Below are positions 1-8,527 of a stretch of DNA of 47,162 nucleotides, piece by piece. The DNA lies in contig MHBI01000024.1 in assembly GCA_001804815.1 (NCBI GenBank), forward strand, positions 1-47,162, in the 5' to 3' direction. The notes under the pieces are model-generated. The model had not been told where the DNA came from. It saw only the letters and a program-made list of their open reading frames with translations, and made no database searches. The position numbers and the translations under genes are program-made. Position 1 is the first letter of the stretch, and each line of letters begins with the position of its first letter. Source of the DNA: Lentisphaerae bacterium GWF2_50_93 (lineage in GTDB: Bacteria > Verrucomicrobiota > Lentisphaeria > Victivallales > GWF2-50-93).

Positions 1-39
1 CCAATTGGGTTTAATTTGGTCGGAATATCAGTAAAGACA

Positions 40-83
40 AGCCTTAAACGCATTATTTGGCATTGTTTTAAGCGTTTAAGGCT
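40..83. repeat. 12-bp inverted repeat
   Basis: Positions 40-51 and 72-83 are perfect reverse complements (AGCCTTAAACGC and GCGTTTAAGGCT), separated by 20 bases. It lies at the left edge of a spacer with no gene. It could form a hairpin, but nothing marks it as a terminator because no T-run follows. Confidence 0.7.
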
Positions 84-110
84 GATATTTGGCATTTAAC
101 TCATCGCATA

Positions 111-220
111 ATGCTGACATTAAACATCATAAGTGCTAACGACACGGCTTAAAGATGCTGACATTAAACATCATAAGTGCTAACGACACGGCTTAAAGCT
201 ACTAACGACACGGCTTAAAG
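111..220. repeat. 44-bp tandem repeat, 2.5 copies
   Basis: Two identical 44-base units occupy 111-154 and 155-198. A third partial copy (last 20 bases, one mismatch) ends at 220. There is no unique spacer between units, so this is a tandem repeat and not a CRISPR. I see no coding potential. The function is unknown. Confidence 0.9.
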
Positions 221-321
221 ACACTAGATTAAACTAATTCTTGCTTTGTGACTCTGACTCCGTTCGCCTCTGTGGTAAATCTTCTTGACTCGGTTCCAGG
301 CATGGATGCACGTGGTAAAAT

Positions 322-482
322 ATATGCGTATAGTAGACAGGGCTTCAGCCACAGGTTTCGTATAAAAGATGATTCGTCCTGTAGGGACGGAATATACTCT
401 GCCCCTTCAGGGCAAAACAAATTTTGGGATTCAATACCTATGGTTGAAACCATAGGCTTTATTACCTAACGCATTCCATGCG
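322..482. repeat. composite dispersed hairpin element
   Basis: 322-350 is a 29-base sequence found again, identical, at 2032-2060 and inverted (two mismatches) at 1772-1798. It is followed by a run of small hairpins: CGTCC/GGACG at 375-389, GCCC/GGGC near 401-413, a perfect 9-bp stem CCTATGGTT/AACCATAGG at 437-456, and CGCAT/ATGCG near 470-482. Overlapping open frames on both strands here look like shadows of the palindromes. The block is probably a non-coding dispersed repeat. Confidence 0.7.
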
Positions 483-582
483 TAAAGAGGAAAAACAATC
501 TAACTCTCATATTATAAAATGTTGCGCTTAAATTAACGGCATTGGCACCATTCCAGCTAATTACTTTATTATTAAGTAACAG

Positions 583-605
583 CCATGATATATTATTTAT
601 CATGG
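583..605. repeat. AT-rich hairpin
   Basis: CCATGATA (583-590) and TATCATGG (598-605) are perfect complements around a 7-base loop. The hairpin overlaps the left direct repeat of the adjacent MITE-like element, so it may be part of the original target site. Confidence 0.55.
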
Positions 606-745
606 AATGGTAAGCGTTAAGCTGGTAATGTAGCCTCATAAGTAGGGCGGTTTTTAAACCGCCAACTAAGTGTCGGGTTAAAACCCGACATACTTTCTTG
701 AAAAAACAGCCTCACTTCACCAAGCTTAACGCTTACATGGAATGG
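601..745. mobile_element. MITE-like element with target-site duplication
   Basis: The 125-bp core (611-735) has 13-bp terminal inverted repeats, TAAGCGTTAAGCT at 611-623 and its complement at 723-735. It is flanked by an exact 10-bp direct repeat, CATGGAATGG, at 601-610 and 736-745, as expected for a target-site duplication. Inside are two perfect hairpins, GGCGGTTTTTAAACCGCC (646-663) and GTCGGGTTAAAACCCGAC (672-689). No transposase is encoded, so it would be mobilised in trans. The element ends 49 bases before the start of the dehydrogenase gene. Confidence 0.75.
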
Positions 746-794
746 CACTGTAAGGAAGGGATAAACTATAAAACTTAGCACAGGGAAGGAACCA

Positions 795-1766
795 ATGCCA
801 ACAAAGCCTAAGATTGCAGTGGTGCACAAGGTAGCTTTGACACAGGATGAGCGGGGTCGTCTGGAGGCGCTCGGAGACGTGCGCTACAGTCCTGGCATGC
901 CATCGGGAGAGGATGATCTGCTTGCGCGCATTGGAGACGCGCAGATTGTCGTCTCGGCCAGCATCGTGCCTTTTACTGGACGGATCATTGAAGGAAGTCC
1001 GACGCTGAAGCTGTTATCTATCATGTCGACCGGATACAACAATGTGGACCTGTCTGCGGCCCAGCGCTGTGGCCTCACCGTCACAAACGTGCCCGGTTAC
1101 TCGGCGTATTCGGTTGCAGAACACGCCTGGGCGATGGTGATGCATCTGGCGAAACGGCTGGGACAGGCCGACGCGCACGTGCGGCGCCGAGAGTTCGACT
1201 GGTCGGCAATCGAGGGGCTGCAGATCCACGGATTGACAGCAGGCATCATAGGGACTGGCAGCATCGGCGCGCGTTCGGCGGCCATTGCCAACGGACTTGG
1301 ATGCCGTGTGCTGGCATTCACGCAGCATCCCAGTCCCGAGCGTGCACTCGCCCTCGGCGTGACTTTCGTCAAACTGACGGAGCTGCTGACACAGAGCGAT
1401 ATCATACTGATACATGCCGCACTCGACTCAGGCACGCGAAATCTGCTCAACTGCGCCGCATTTCAGGCCATGTCCCGGCGGCCAATCCTTGTCAACGTCG
1501 CCCGCGGTGAAATCATAGAGATGGACGCGCTATTGGATGCGCTTGAGTCCGGACAGATACGCGGACTCGGTCTCGATGTGCTCTGGAAAGAGCCGCCTGA
1601 CTGGAACAGCGCGGGGATGCAACGGTTACTGGCAGCGGAAAACGTGCTTCTGTCTCCTCACTGCGGAATGCATACGGATGCGGCATTCCGGACCCTGTCC
1701 AAGCTGTGCATCGACAACATCGAGGCATTCCTGGACGGTTGTCCTGCGAACTTAGTAATAAAGTAG
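795..1766 (+). CDS. D-isomer-specific 2-hydroxyacid dehydrogenase
   Basis: This 323-residue protein matches the D-2-hydroxyacid dehydrogenase family (glycerate, phosphoglycerate and formate dehydrogenase relatives), which reduces 2-oxoacids with NAD(P)H. The Rossmann motif is GxGxxG at residues 153-158. The expected catalytic Arg237, Glu266 and His289 are present. The residue after the second cofactor strand, normally acidic in NAD enzymes, is here in a Thr-Gln-His stretch (about 176-178), so NADPH use is possible. The substrate cannot be told. The ATG at 795 follows an AAGGA ribosome site. All 20 Arg codons are CGN, whereas nearby genes use AGG heavily, and the gene is surrounded by dispersed repeats. 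Both facts suggest acquisition from another genome. Confidence 0.88.
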   Translation: MPTKPKIAVVHKVALTQDERGRLEALGDVRYSPGMPSGEDDLLARIGDAQIVVSASIVPFTGRIIEGSPTLKLLSIMSTGYNNVDLSAAQRCGLTVTNVPGYSAYSVAEHAWAMVMHLAKRLGQADAHVRRREFDWSAIEGLQIHGLTAGIIGTGSIGARSAAIANGLGCRVLAFTQHPSPERALALGVTFVKLTELLTQSDIILIHAALDSGTRNLLNCAAFQAMSRRPILVNVARGEIIEMDALLDALESGQIRGLGLDVLWKEPPDWNSAGMQRLLAAENVLLSPHCGMHTDAAFRTLSKLCIDNIEAFLDGCPANLVIK

Positions 1767-2188
1767 GTACGGGCTTCAGCCCTGTCTACTATACGCATTT
1801 TTTTGCTCTGTTTAGAATTCTTTTGGAGTGCGCAGATCATTCTGCGCTTTGGATTCCACTGGAACCGTGGAGAAGATAACAGCTTTCGCTTTTGTTAAGA
1901 TGCTATGGCGTGACGAACAGCTCTAAAAACAAAGCGGTGAATAATCACCGCAGTCCAAAGTCAGGCCGAAGCGCCTGACGTAAAGATGCAAAGACAGAAG
2001 AACCGGAGAACATGACGTAGACAGTACTGGAATATGCGTATAGTAGACAGGGCTTCAGCCTGTACCAGTTTTTTTTGAATTATAGAATTAAGAATGGTAC
2101 AGCCTAAAGGCCGTACCTACTTAGAAAAATCGAATCCAACATTAGCATTAATGCGAAAACCGCAAGGGCAGCACTTCTGGAAACGGCG
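1767..2188. repeat. convergent spacer filled with REP-like hairpins
   Basis: This 422-bp spacer between two converging genes holds no gene. It contains an inverted copy of the 322-350 repeat (1772-1798), two inverted REP-like hairpins (1821-1851 and 1927-1960), a GTCAGGC/GCCTGAC hairpin (1960-1979), a direct copy of the 29-base repeat (2032-2060) followed by a T-run, and an imperfect GGTAC-GCCT/AGGC-GTACC hairpin (2095-2116). The hairpins may end transcription from either side. Confidence 0.75.
1821..1960. repeat. REPIN-like pair of inverted REP hairpins
   Basis: A REP-like unit at 1821-1851 and its inverted relative at 1927-1960 share flanks (TTTGGA before, GCTTTG after the stem). Their 7-bp stems are GCGCAGA/TCTGCGC and GCGGTGA/TCACCGC. 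The stems differ at two positions on each side and the changes are compensatory, so both hairpins stay perfectly paired. Two inverted units about 75 bases apart is the layout of REPINs, which are usually moved by a RAYT transposase; none is in this window. Confidence 0.65.
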
Positions 2189-4393
2189 CTATTTGCTGAC
2201 TGCGGCGGCGGCTTCGGGTTTATCCTTGGCAGAAAGAACGCCGATATAGTCGCAGAGTATCTTTGCGGTTTCATCAAGGAAGAGGTCCGGCTGCTTCTTT
2301 TTCTTCAGGGCTTTTGCCATCGCATCCTTTTCAGCGTCCTTGTCTTCCTTGGAGAGATCCTCGGGATTGGAGGTTTCGAGCCTCATCAGGGCGTACTGCT
2401 GTTCCGATATCTTCTTCTCCTCCTTGTACAGCTCCCAGCGCTTTTCCTCATTGAGGGATATCGCCTTCTTTTCCTTCATCTTGCTGAAACGCTCGATGTT
2501 CGTGCCGAGGATCTTGAAGGCATTCTCGTTCTGGCGCCGCTTCAGGGACTTCTCCGAAAGCGCTGGAATATTCTTCTTCATGTCTCCGAAGGATTCGAAT
2601 TTCACGGGATTGATGGTGTCCCATGGAAGCGCATGGTCGAGATATTCCTCTCCGATCTCCATGCAATCCGTGAAGGATGGGAATATTATATCCGGACAGA
2701 CTCCCTTGTCCTGGGTTGATTCACCGTTTATCCTGTAGAACTTGGCAGTTGTGATCCTTACCGAACCGGAGGGGGTCTTCAGGCCGTAATGGCGCAGGAA
2801 ATTATCCAGATCGTAGATTGTCTGGACGGTCCCCTTTCCGTGCGTATGGGTGTCGCCGATTATTATTCCTCTTCCGTAGTCCTGTATCGCTCCCGCGAAA
2901 ATCTCGGCCGCAGATGCGCTGAGCCTGTTTACAAGCACGACCATGGGCCCGTCATAACATATGTTCCTGTCGGGATCATTCTTGACTTCAACGGCACCTT
3001 TAGGTGTCCTTACCTGGACAACCGGACCCTGCCTGATGAAGAGTCCTGTCAGGGATATCGCCTCGAAGAGGCTTCCGCCGCCGTTCGAACGCATGTCAAG
3101 AACCAGTCCGTCGACCTTGTCCTTGTTGAATCCTACAAGGATCTTTCTTACGTCGTTCGTGGAACTCTTGAAATTCTCGAGGCCGCTTGCGGCCCCCTCG
3201 AAATCGAAATAGAACGATGGAAGAGTGAGGACGCCTATCTTCTTTTCAGTGCCGTCATCCATCTTGATTTTACGTATTTCGCCTTTCGCCTCCTGTTCCG
3301 TGAGCTTTACCGTGTCTCGCCTGATGGAGATGACTTCGGGGATTGCGTTGACGCCCTTGTCTCCCTTGAGGATGGTGAGTCTTACAATGGTATCCTTCTT
3401 GCCTCTGATCATGTTGACGACCTTGGTAAGAGGCATATCGATGACGTCGACAGTTTCAGCGTCTTCCTGGGCGACGGCGATTATCCTGTCTTCGGGTTTG
3501 AGCCTTCCGTCGAGGTCCGCGGGGCCTCCGGGGACGATGTTGATGATCTTGGTATAGCCATCCTCCAGGGTAAGGGTGGCTCCGATGCCCACCAGGGAGA
3601 GTTTCATCTGGATATTGAAGTCCTCGACGGTTTTCGGCGACATATAGGCTGAATGGGGATCGTAGACGTTGGCAAGGGCGGAGAGATAGAGCTCCAGCAC
3701 GTCCATGGGGTCGTTTTCCTTGAGGTATCTTATGTTGTTGTTGAACCTCTTCATGACTCTCTCCTCGGGCGTGCCCTTGTTCCATTTCGCCACCGGCTCC
3801 TTGAGATCCTTCTTGGTTTCGTCCTTGCTGTTCTTCTGCTTCTCCTCTTCGGCGGCCTCCTTTTCAGCCCTTTCCATGAGGCGGAATACAAGTATGTCGT
3901 TTTTTATCTTCAGCCGCCAGAGCTCCTTCTGTTCCTTGATGTCGGCCGGCCATTTCTCCTTGCTCCTGTCGATCGTATAATATTCATCTGTGTTGAAGTC
4001 CAGCCTGCTCTTCAGAATCGCTTCCGCCTCCTTGCGGCAGTCTTCGACGCGTTTCAGGAGGTAGTTGTAGACTTCAAACGCAAATGTCACATCCCCGTCG
4101 AGAAGCATGTTGTCGAGTTCGAGCTTGTATTTCCCGAAGACCTTCATGTCCTCCTGTGTGAAGTAGAGATGCGCAGGGTCCAGCGTCTTGAAATACTCGT
4201 AGAACAGCTGCTCGGACATTTCATCGTTGAGGAGGTGCTGGCGGTAGTGGTCCTTTGCGAATATGTTTGAAGTCACCCTTGCGATTATTTCCTGGTCCTT
4301 GTCGGAGTCGACGGCAAATGAAGTCAGGGAGAGCGACAGCAGGACAAGTGAAATATTAAGGTAGTTCCCTGCGGATGCGATTTTTTTGAACAT
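2189..4393 (-). CDS. C-terminal processing periplasmic protease (S41, Prc/Tsp type)
   Basis: The protein (734 residues) is a tail-specific protease, which cuts exported proteins from the C-terminus and is usually tied to envelope quality control. The chosen start at 4393 follows a GAGGA ribosome site and begins a signal peptide of about 28 residues. An upstream ATG at 4495 would put 34 hydrophilic residues before it. A long helical N-terminal region is followed by a PDZ domain (about 230-330) and the S41 core. Ser494 in an SASAAE motif and Lys520 in HGKGT form the Ser-Lys dyad, and the GGG motif lies before them. The C-terminal region resembles the Tsp tail domain. At 734 residues it is slightly longer than E. 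coli Prc. It diverges from the pap gene across a 135-bp spacer. Confidence 0.93.
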   Translation of the reverse strand: MFKKIASAGNYLNISLVLLSLSLTSFAVDSDKDQEIIARVTSNIFAKDHYRQHLLNDEMSEQLFYEYFKTLDPAHLYFTQEDMKVFGKYKLELDNMLLDGDVTFAFEVYNYLLKRVEDCRKEAEAILKSRLDFNTDEYYTIDRSKEKWPADIKEQKELWRLKIKNDILVFRLMERAEKEAAEEEKQKNSKDETKKDLKEPVAKWNKGTPEERVMKRFNNNIRYLKENDPMDVLELYLSALANVYDPHSAYMSPKTVEDFNIQMKLSLVGIGATLTLEDGYTKIINIVPGGPADLDGRLKPEDRIIAVAQEDAETVDVIDMPLTKVVNMIRGKKDTIVRLTILKGDKGVNAIPEVISIRRDTVKLTEQEAKGEIRKIKMDDGTEKKIGVLTLPSFYFDFEGAASGLENFKSSTNDVRKILVGFNKDKVDGLVLDMRSNGGGSLFEAISLTGLFIRQGPVVQVRTPKGAVEVKNDPDRNICYDGPMVVLVNRLSASAAEIFAGAIQDYGRGIIIGDTHTHGKGTVQTIYDLDNFLRHYGLKTPSGSVRITTAKFYRINGESTQDKGVCPDIIFPSFTDCMEIGEEYLDHALPWDTINPVKFESFGDMKKNIPALSEKSLKRRQNENAFKILGTNIERFSKMKEKKAISLNEEKRWELYKEEKKISEQQYALMRLETSNPEDLSKEDKDAEKDAMAKALKKKKQPDLFLDETAKILCDYIGVLSAKDKPEAAAAVSK

Positions 4394-4528
4394 TGGTTTC
4401 CTCGTTTTGATTTGATGCAAGCTGAAATATGTATTTCGATTCCAAGTTTTCAATTGAAAGAAGAAAATAACGGGATAACTTTTCAATGGATGCAATATCG
4501 TTCAAACCAACAGCCTGGAACCTTAAGC

Positions 4529-6004
4529 ATGAACATTCTGAAAAACCTGCCACGCCCGGTGAAGACAGCGAAGGACGCATATAAGGCCGAGATGACCGGG
4601 CTCGAACTGAAGCTGGGAGCCCTCCAGAGGAGGATAATAGGTGCAAAAATCCCGGTCATGATCGTTTTCGAGGGATGGGATGCATCAGGGAAGGGGACTC
4701 TCATAAACAAGCTCATGATGTCATTCGATCCGCGTGGATACAATGTGCATTCCATATCAAAACCCAATGAGGAGGAGGCGTTCCGTCCATTCCTGTGGCG
4801 GTTCTGGACGAAGACCCCCGAGAACGGGCGGATTGCAATCTTTGACAGGAGCTGGTACAGGCGCGTTTCAACGGAGCGCGTTGACAAGGACGTCCGGAAG
4901 GATGAATGCGGGAATGCGTATGCGGACATAAACACATTTGAAAAACAGCTGGTCGACGGAGGTGGCGTAATTGTGAAGATATTCCTCCATATAACGCGGA
5001 AGGAGCAGAGGAAAAGGTTTAAAAAACTCCGTGGCAACCCTGCAACTTCATGGCGTGTCACCAAGGATGACATCAAGCATCACAGGCAGTACGGCAAATA
5101 TCTCAAGACCTACGACGAGATGATTAAAAGCACCGATACTGAATACGCATCCTGGACGGTCGTGGATTCATCGAGCCAGAAGGCCGCGGCGCTAGCGATA
5201 TTCAGGTTGATAGCCAAAAAGCTTGACAAGGCATTGTCATCGGATGGAAGTTCAAAACCGGTCAAGCACAGGCCTGCGCCTTCTTCGTACCAGAAAAAAA
5301 TCCTTGCGAAGGTTGACCTCGGCAGAATACTTCAGAAAGATGAATATCTCAGGAAACTTGACGACTGCCAGGAGCGCATAAGGGACATTGAGCACGAGAT
5401 ATACAGGAAGAGGATGCCTGTCCTTGTCCTGTATGAAGGCTGGGACGCCGCAGGCAAAGGCGGTAATATCAGGAGGCTCGTACAGTCGATGGATCCTCGC
5501 GGATACGAGGTCGTCCCGATAGCGGCACCGAGCGACATTGAGAAACGGCATCATTATCAGTGGAGATTCTGGAACAGGATTCCAAAGGCGGGGCATATGG
5601 CCATATTCGACCGCACCTGGTATGGCAGGGTCCTTGTTGAAAGAGTCGAGGGCTTCTGCAGTGAGAAGGAATGGCGCCGTTCATACGGGGAGATAAACGA
5701 CATGGAAAGGCATATTTCCAGCTTCGGTGCCGTGATCGTGAAATTCTGGCTGAATATAAGCAATGAAGAACAGCTCAGGAGATTCAAGGAGCGCCAGACT
5801 ACTCCCTGGAAGCAGTGGAAGATAACCGACGAGGACTGGAGGAACCGGGAAAAGTGGGATTTGTATTCAGCCGCAGTCGATGAGATGATCGACAGGACGA
5901 GCACATCCCACGCCCCGTGGACCATAGTCGAATCGAACTGCAAGTATTTTGCGAGGATAAAGGCCATTGAAACTGTCATCGGAGCTGTGGAAAAGGCTCT
6001 GTGA
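4529..6004 (+). CDS. polyphosphate:AMP phosphotransferase, two PPK2 domains
   Basis: The enzyme carries two PPK2 domains in tandem, the layout of class II PPK2 (polyphosphate:AMP phosphotransferase), which makes ADP from AMP and polyphosphate. Walker A-like motifs (EGWDASGKG at about 48-56 and EGWDAAGKG at about 303-311) and Walker B/lid motifs (FDRSWYRRV and FDRTWYGRV) occur in both halves. The N-terminal lid has Arg where the C-terminal copy has the usual Gly, so the C-terminal half is probably the active one. The start at 4529 gives 491 residues, close to the family norm of about 480-500. Longer reading from 4412 is open but adds an unrelated extension. The ribosome site is weak. Confidence 0.88.
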   Translation: MNILKNLPRPVKTAKDAYKAEMTGLELKLGALQRRIIGAKIPVMIVFEGWDASGKGTLINKLMMSFDPRGYNVHSISKPNEEEAFRPFLWRFWTKTPENGRIAIFDRSWYRRVSTERVDKDVRKDECGNAYADINTFEKQLVDGGGVIVKIFLHITRKEQRKRFKKLRGNPATSWRVTKDDIKHHRQYGKYLKTYDEMIKSTDTEYASWTVVDSSSQKAAALAIFRLIAKKLDKALSSDGSSKPVKHRPAPSSYQKKILAKVDLGRILQKDEYLRKLDDCQERIRDIEHEIYRKRMPVLVLYEGWDAAGKGGNIRRLVQSMDPRGYEVVPIAAPSDIEKRHHYQWRFWNRIPKAGHMAIFDRTWYGRVLVERVEGFCSEKEWRRSYGEINDMERHISSFGAVIVKFWLNISNEEQLRRFKERQTTPWKQWKITDEDWRNREKWDLYSAAVDEMIDRTSTSHAPWTIVESNCKYFARIKAIETVIGAVEKAL

Positions 6005-6300
6005 AGATATTCCTCCGGCCAGGCGGTTCACATTCCAGGCGTAGTCCTTTTGCTTTTCAGAGTCATCCCACAGGATGACGGACGGATGGATGGACGGATT
6101 TGAATTCAAGATAAGGATAACAAAGAAGGATTCGGAGAGGGATTCCAAAAGAGGCATTTCGGATTTTTTGAATGTTCATTTTTGTGTATGTCTCCTTGAG
6201 TTGCAACAATCCATTAATCCTGCAATTCGCCTATGGCGAATAAATCCAATAATCCATTGGACGGCAGTGAAATATCTTAAAAGAAAGAGACGGATTTTAC
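6005..6300. other. spacer with one small hairpin
   Basis: No gene is supported here. A 78-codon frame (6075-6311) overlaps the next gene and has no ribosome site or recognisable sequence. A short purine-rich GGACGGAT-like repeat occupies about 6076-6103. A perfect 7-bp hairpin ATTCGCC/GGCGAAT lies at 6225-6241. A ribosome site-like GAAAGAGACGG precedes the ATG at 6301. Confidence 0.6.
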
Positions 6301-8076
6301 ATGAAGTTTGACATATTGAACTACAAGTTCGGGAGATTTTCCGCAGCTGTTGCCGTCATGCTCGTCTGGGCATGCATATATCTGCCGGGACTGGGAAGCC
6401 GTGAAGTACAGGGCAATGAACCCAAACGCACCATGCCGGCAATTTCAATGATACAGAGCGGCAACTGGATAACTCCCGAACTCGCCGGTGAAAAGTACTA
6501 TAAGAAACCGCCATTGATCAACTGGATGATCGCGACATCATTCAAGCTGACAGGCAGTACGGATGAATTTTCCGCCCGCCTTCCTTCGGCGTTGTCCATT
6601 TTATTTTTCGCGCTTCTGATTGTCGTCATGCCTTCAGGATTCCTGGGCATTGACGGAAAAATCATATCCTCCATTATTTTCCTCACGACTCTTGGTATCA
6701 TCGACAAGGGCAGGCTCATCGAGATTGACGGTGCTTATGCGGGCATTACAGGCATGGCCGTGCTTGCATGGTTGAATTACCGCTCCCTGAATTCGTCCCG
6801 GTGGCTCCTATGGATGATTCCCGGGATCATCCTTGGACTTGGTCTCCTGCTGAAAGGCCCTCTGATACTTGTGTTTTTCTACAGCGTTGTGTTCTTCTGT
6901 CTTTATTACGAAAGGAAATTAAGGGAACTGCGTTCGTTCCATCATGCGGCAGGCATAACGGTCATGGTTCTGGTTTTTTCGATATGGGCCGTCACCGTAT
7001 TGATCAGCAAGCAGTCGGATGTGACATCCGTCCCGGGCAATGCCCCGCCGGTGGCCTCGAAGATGAGCAGTGAATGGCTTTCCGATATCCTTGACAATGT
7101 AATCGGGATGGATTCGCTCAAGGGCGACAAGCCGTGGTGGGCGAAGCTCTCAAAGATTTTCTTTTCCTGGAGCAGGGATGTCCTCCAGGGATTGTGCTAT
7201 TTCCTGCCATGGCTCCTGTTCATTCCATCTTTACGACGGGAAAAAATATTTGAAAAACTGCATGAAAATGAAAAGATAATTGTTAAAAGTCTTTTCTGGG
7301 CGATCGTTGTTGGCGTGGCATGCCTGATGATGCAGCCTGGAGTAAGGGCCCGTTATTTCGTGCCGTTGATAGCTCTTTCGAGCGTAATGACCGGATTCAT
7401 GCTTTCGCGGCTCCAGGACAACAGCGGGCCGCTCAGGACATGGAGGAATACGGTTCTCGCGCTGTCCATCATTTCCGCCTTCGGTCTTGCGGTCGGGATT
7501 TTCCTTGTGAGCATGAGGTTCATCGCGAAGATATTCGAAATCCTCAAGGTCAAGCCGCCGCTGCCGCTGGACTACACTTATTATCTGCCTGAACTTCTGA
7601 CATCCGTGCTGACAGCCGCATTCCTTGTATATTTCTTCAAGAAGATGGACAAGTTTACGGATTCACTCAAGCTGTCGCTGGCCAGCGCCGGGATTGCGAT
7701 CATAATCGTCTTTCAAATCTGCTGTTTCGTATTTCCCGTGATCAGGCAGTTCGAGGTGAAGCGGCCCGCAGGGATTGCAATCAACAGGGCCGTACCTCCC
7801 GGCGAAACACTGTTTCTTTATAATTTCGGGATATCGAACTACACGCCGTTCATTTATTACATACGCCAGCCGACAGGTTACTTGTTCGAGGGGGATGAAT
7901 TGACCGGAAAAGAAAAATACATCCTGTTTGAAAAAGGAACATTCGGGGGAATGGTGAACGATTATAATATCGCCAGCAGGGATCCCCGGCTGATGCTGGA
8001 GCTTGCGTATAAGAAGAAGAAATACGTGATAATCAGGTTTGAGAAACCCCCGCCGAAAATACCCGGCCTCAACTAG
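6301..8076 (+). CDS. GT39-type polyprenyl-phosphate sugar glycosyltransferase, membrane
   Basis: This 591-residue multi-pass membrane protein resembles the ArnT/PMT (GT39, GT-C fold) family, which moves sugars from polyprenyl-phosphate carriers to lipids or proteins outside the membrane. The first loop carries the acidic NEP-x-R motif (about residues 39-43), followed by the family's conserved GNW, KPPL and FSARLPSA segments (about 58-100). About ten hydrophobic helices follow, then a soluble C-terminal tail. Substrate and acceptor cannot be told. The TAG stop lies exactly inside the left CTAG end of the 8073-8352 palindromic element, so the end of the gene may have been shaped by that insertion. 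Confidence 0.85.
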   Translation: MKFDILNYKFGRFSAAVAVMLVWACIYLPGLGSREVQGNEPKRTMPAISMIQSGNWITPELAGEKYYKKPPLINWMIATSFKLTGSTDEFSARLPSALSILFFALLIVVMPSGFLGIDGKIISSIIFLTTLGIIDKGRLIEIDGAYAGITGMAVLAWLNYRSLNSSRWLLWMIPGIILGLGLLLKGPLILVFFYSVVFFCLYYERKLRELRSFHHAAGITVMVLVFSIWAVTVLISKQSDVTSVPGNAPPVASKMSSEWLSDILDNVIGMDSLKGDKPWWAKLSKIFFSWSRDVLQGLCYFLPWLLFIPSLRREKIFEKLHENEKIIVKSLFWAIVVGVACLMMQPGVRARYFVPLIALSSVMTGFMLSRLQDNSGPLRTWRNTVLALSIISAFGLAVGIFLVSMRFIAKIFEILKVKPPLPLDYTYYLPELLTSVLTAAFLVYFFKKMDKFTDSLKLSLASAGIAIIIVFQICCFVFPVIRQFEVKRPAGIAINRAVPPGETLFLYNFGISNYTPFIYYIRQPTGYLFEGDELTGKEKYILFEKGTFGGMVNDYNIASRDPRLMLELAYKKKKYVIIRFEKPPPKIPGLN

Positions 8077-8352
8077 TGTCATGTATCGCAAATAGGCCGA
8101 AATAAAACGTGGGGGATTTTGGATGTTCAGTCTGTACGACTCCGCTAAGGCGATGCTGAAGCATCGTTGTGCGGAGGCGGACGGGCTGAACGCCGAAAGA
8201 CCCACGCCGTAATACGGTTATGCCTCTTTTTGCGCGGCCTTCGTCTTGGTCGGAACCGACGATACTTCAGTATCGCCTTGTTCCATCCAAGCCAAATCCG
8301 CATCAAAAATAGACATAATTTTATTCGGCGTATTTGCGATACGCGACACTAG
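8073..8352. mobile_element. 280-bp palindromic MITE-like element
   Basis: The ends are 22-bp inverted repeats (8073-8094 and 8331-8352, 20 of 22 matching), beginning and ending with CTAG. Similarity continues inward for about another 15 bases (GCCGAA-TAAAA). A second inverted pair sits symmetrically about 74 bases from each end: 8147-8167 and 8259-8279 (19 of 21 matching), and each arm also folds on itself as a small hairpin (CGATGC/GCATCG and CGATAC/GTATCG), with compensatory differences. No protein is encoded. It may be a MITE with CTAG as target duplication, or a structured RNA. The remaining 8353-8527 shows nothing I can name. Confidence 0.7.
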
Positions 8353-8527
8353 TCCCGAAAACGGGATTTTCATCGGCATTCCTGTTATTGCACGCATAAT
8401 TAAAGAGGGTTTTGATTTTATCCGGAAAGAGTGTAATTTAAATTTAATTGTTTTTTCATCAGAGACTTCCTGTGGATTTTTCCCGGGAACCATTGTGCAA
8501 CAACGTGAAATTTATTGAAGGATTTAA

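Noticed and set aside
111..220. CRISPR repeats
   Set aside because: The 44-bp units are directly adjacent with no spacers.
2789..3652. 287-codon plus-strand gene opposite the protease
   Set aside because: It lies wholly inside the well-supported Prc protease gene on the other strand and shows no protein features.
6075..6311. 78-codon gene before the first GT39
   Set aside because: It overlaps the next gene, has no ribosome site and is mostly simple repeat and hairpin.
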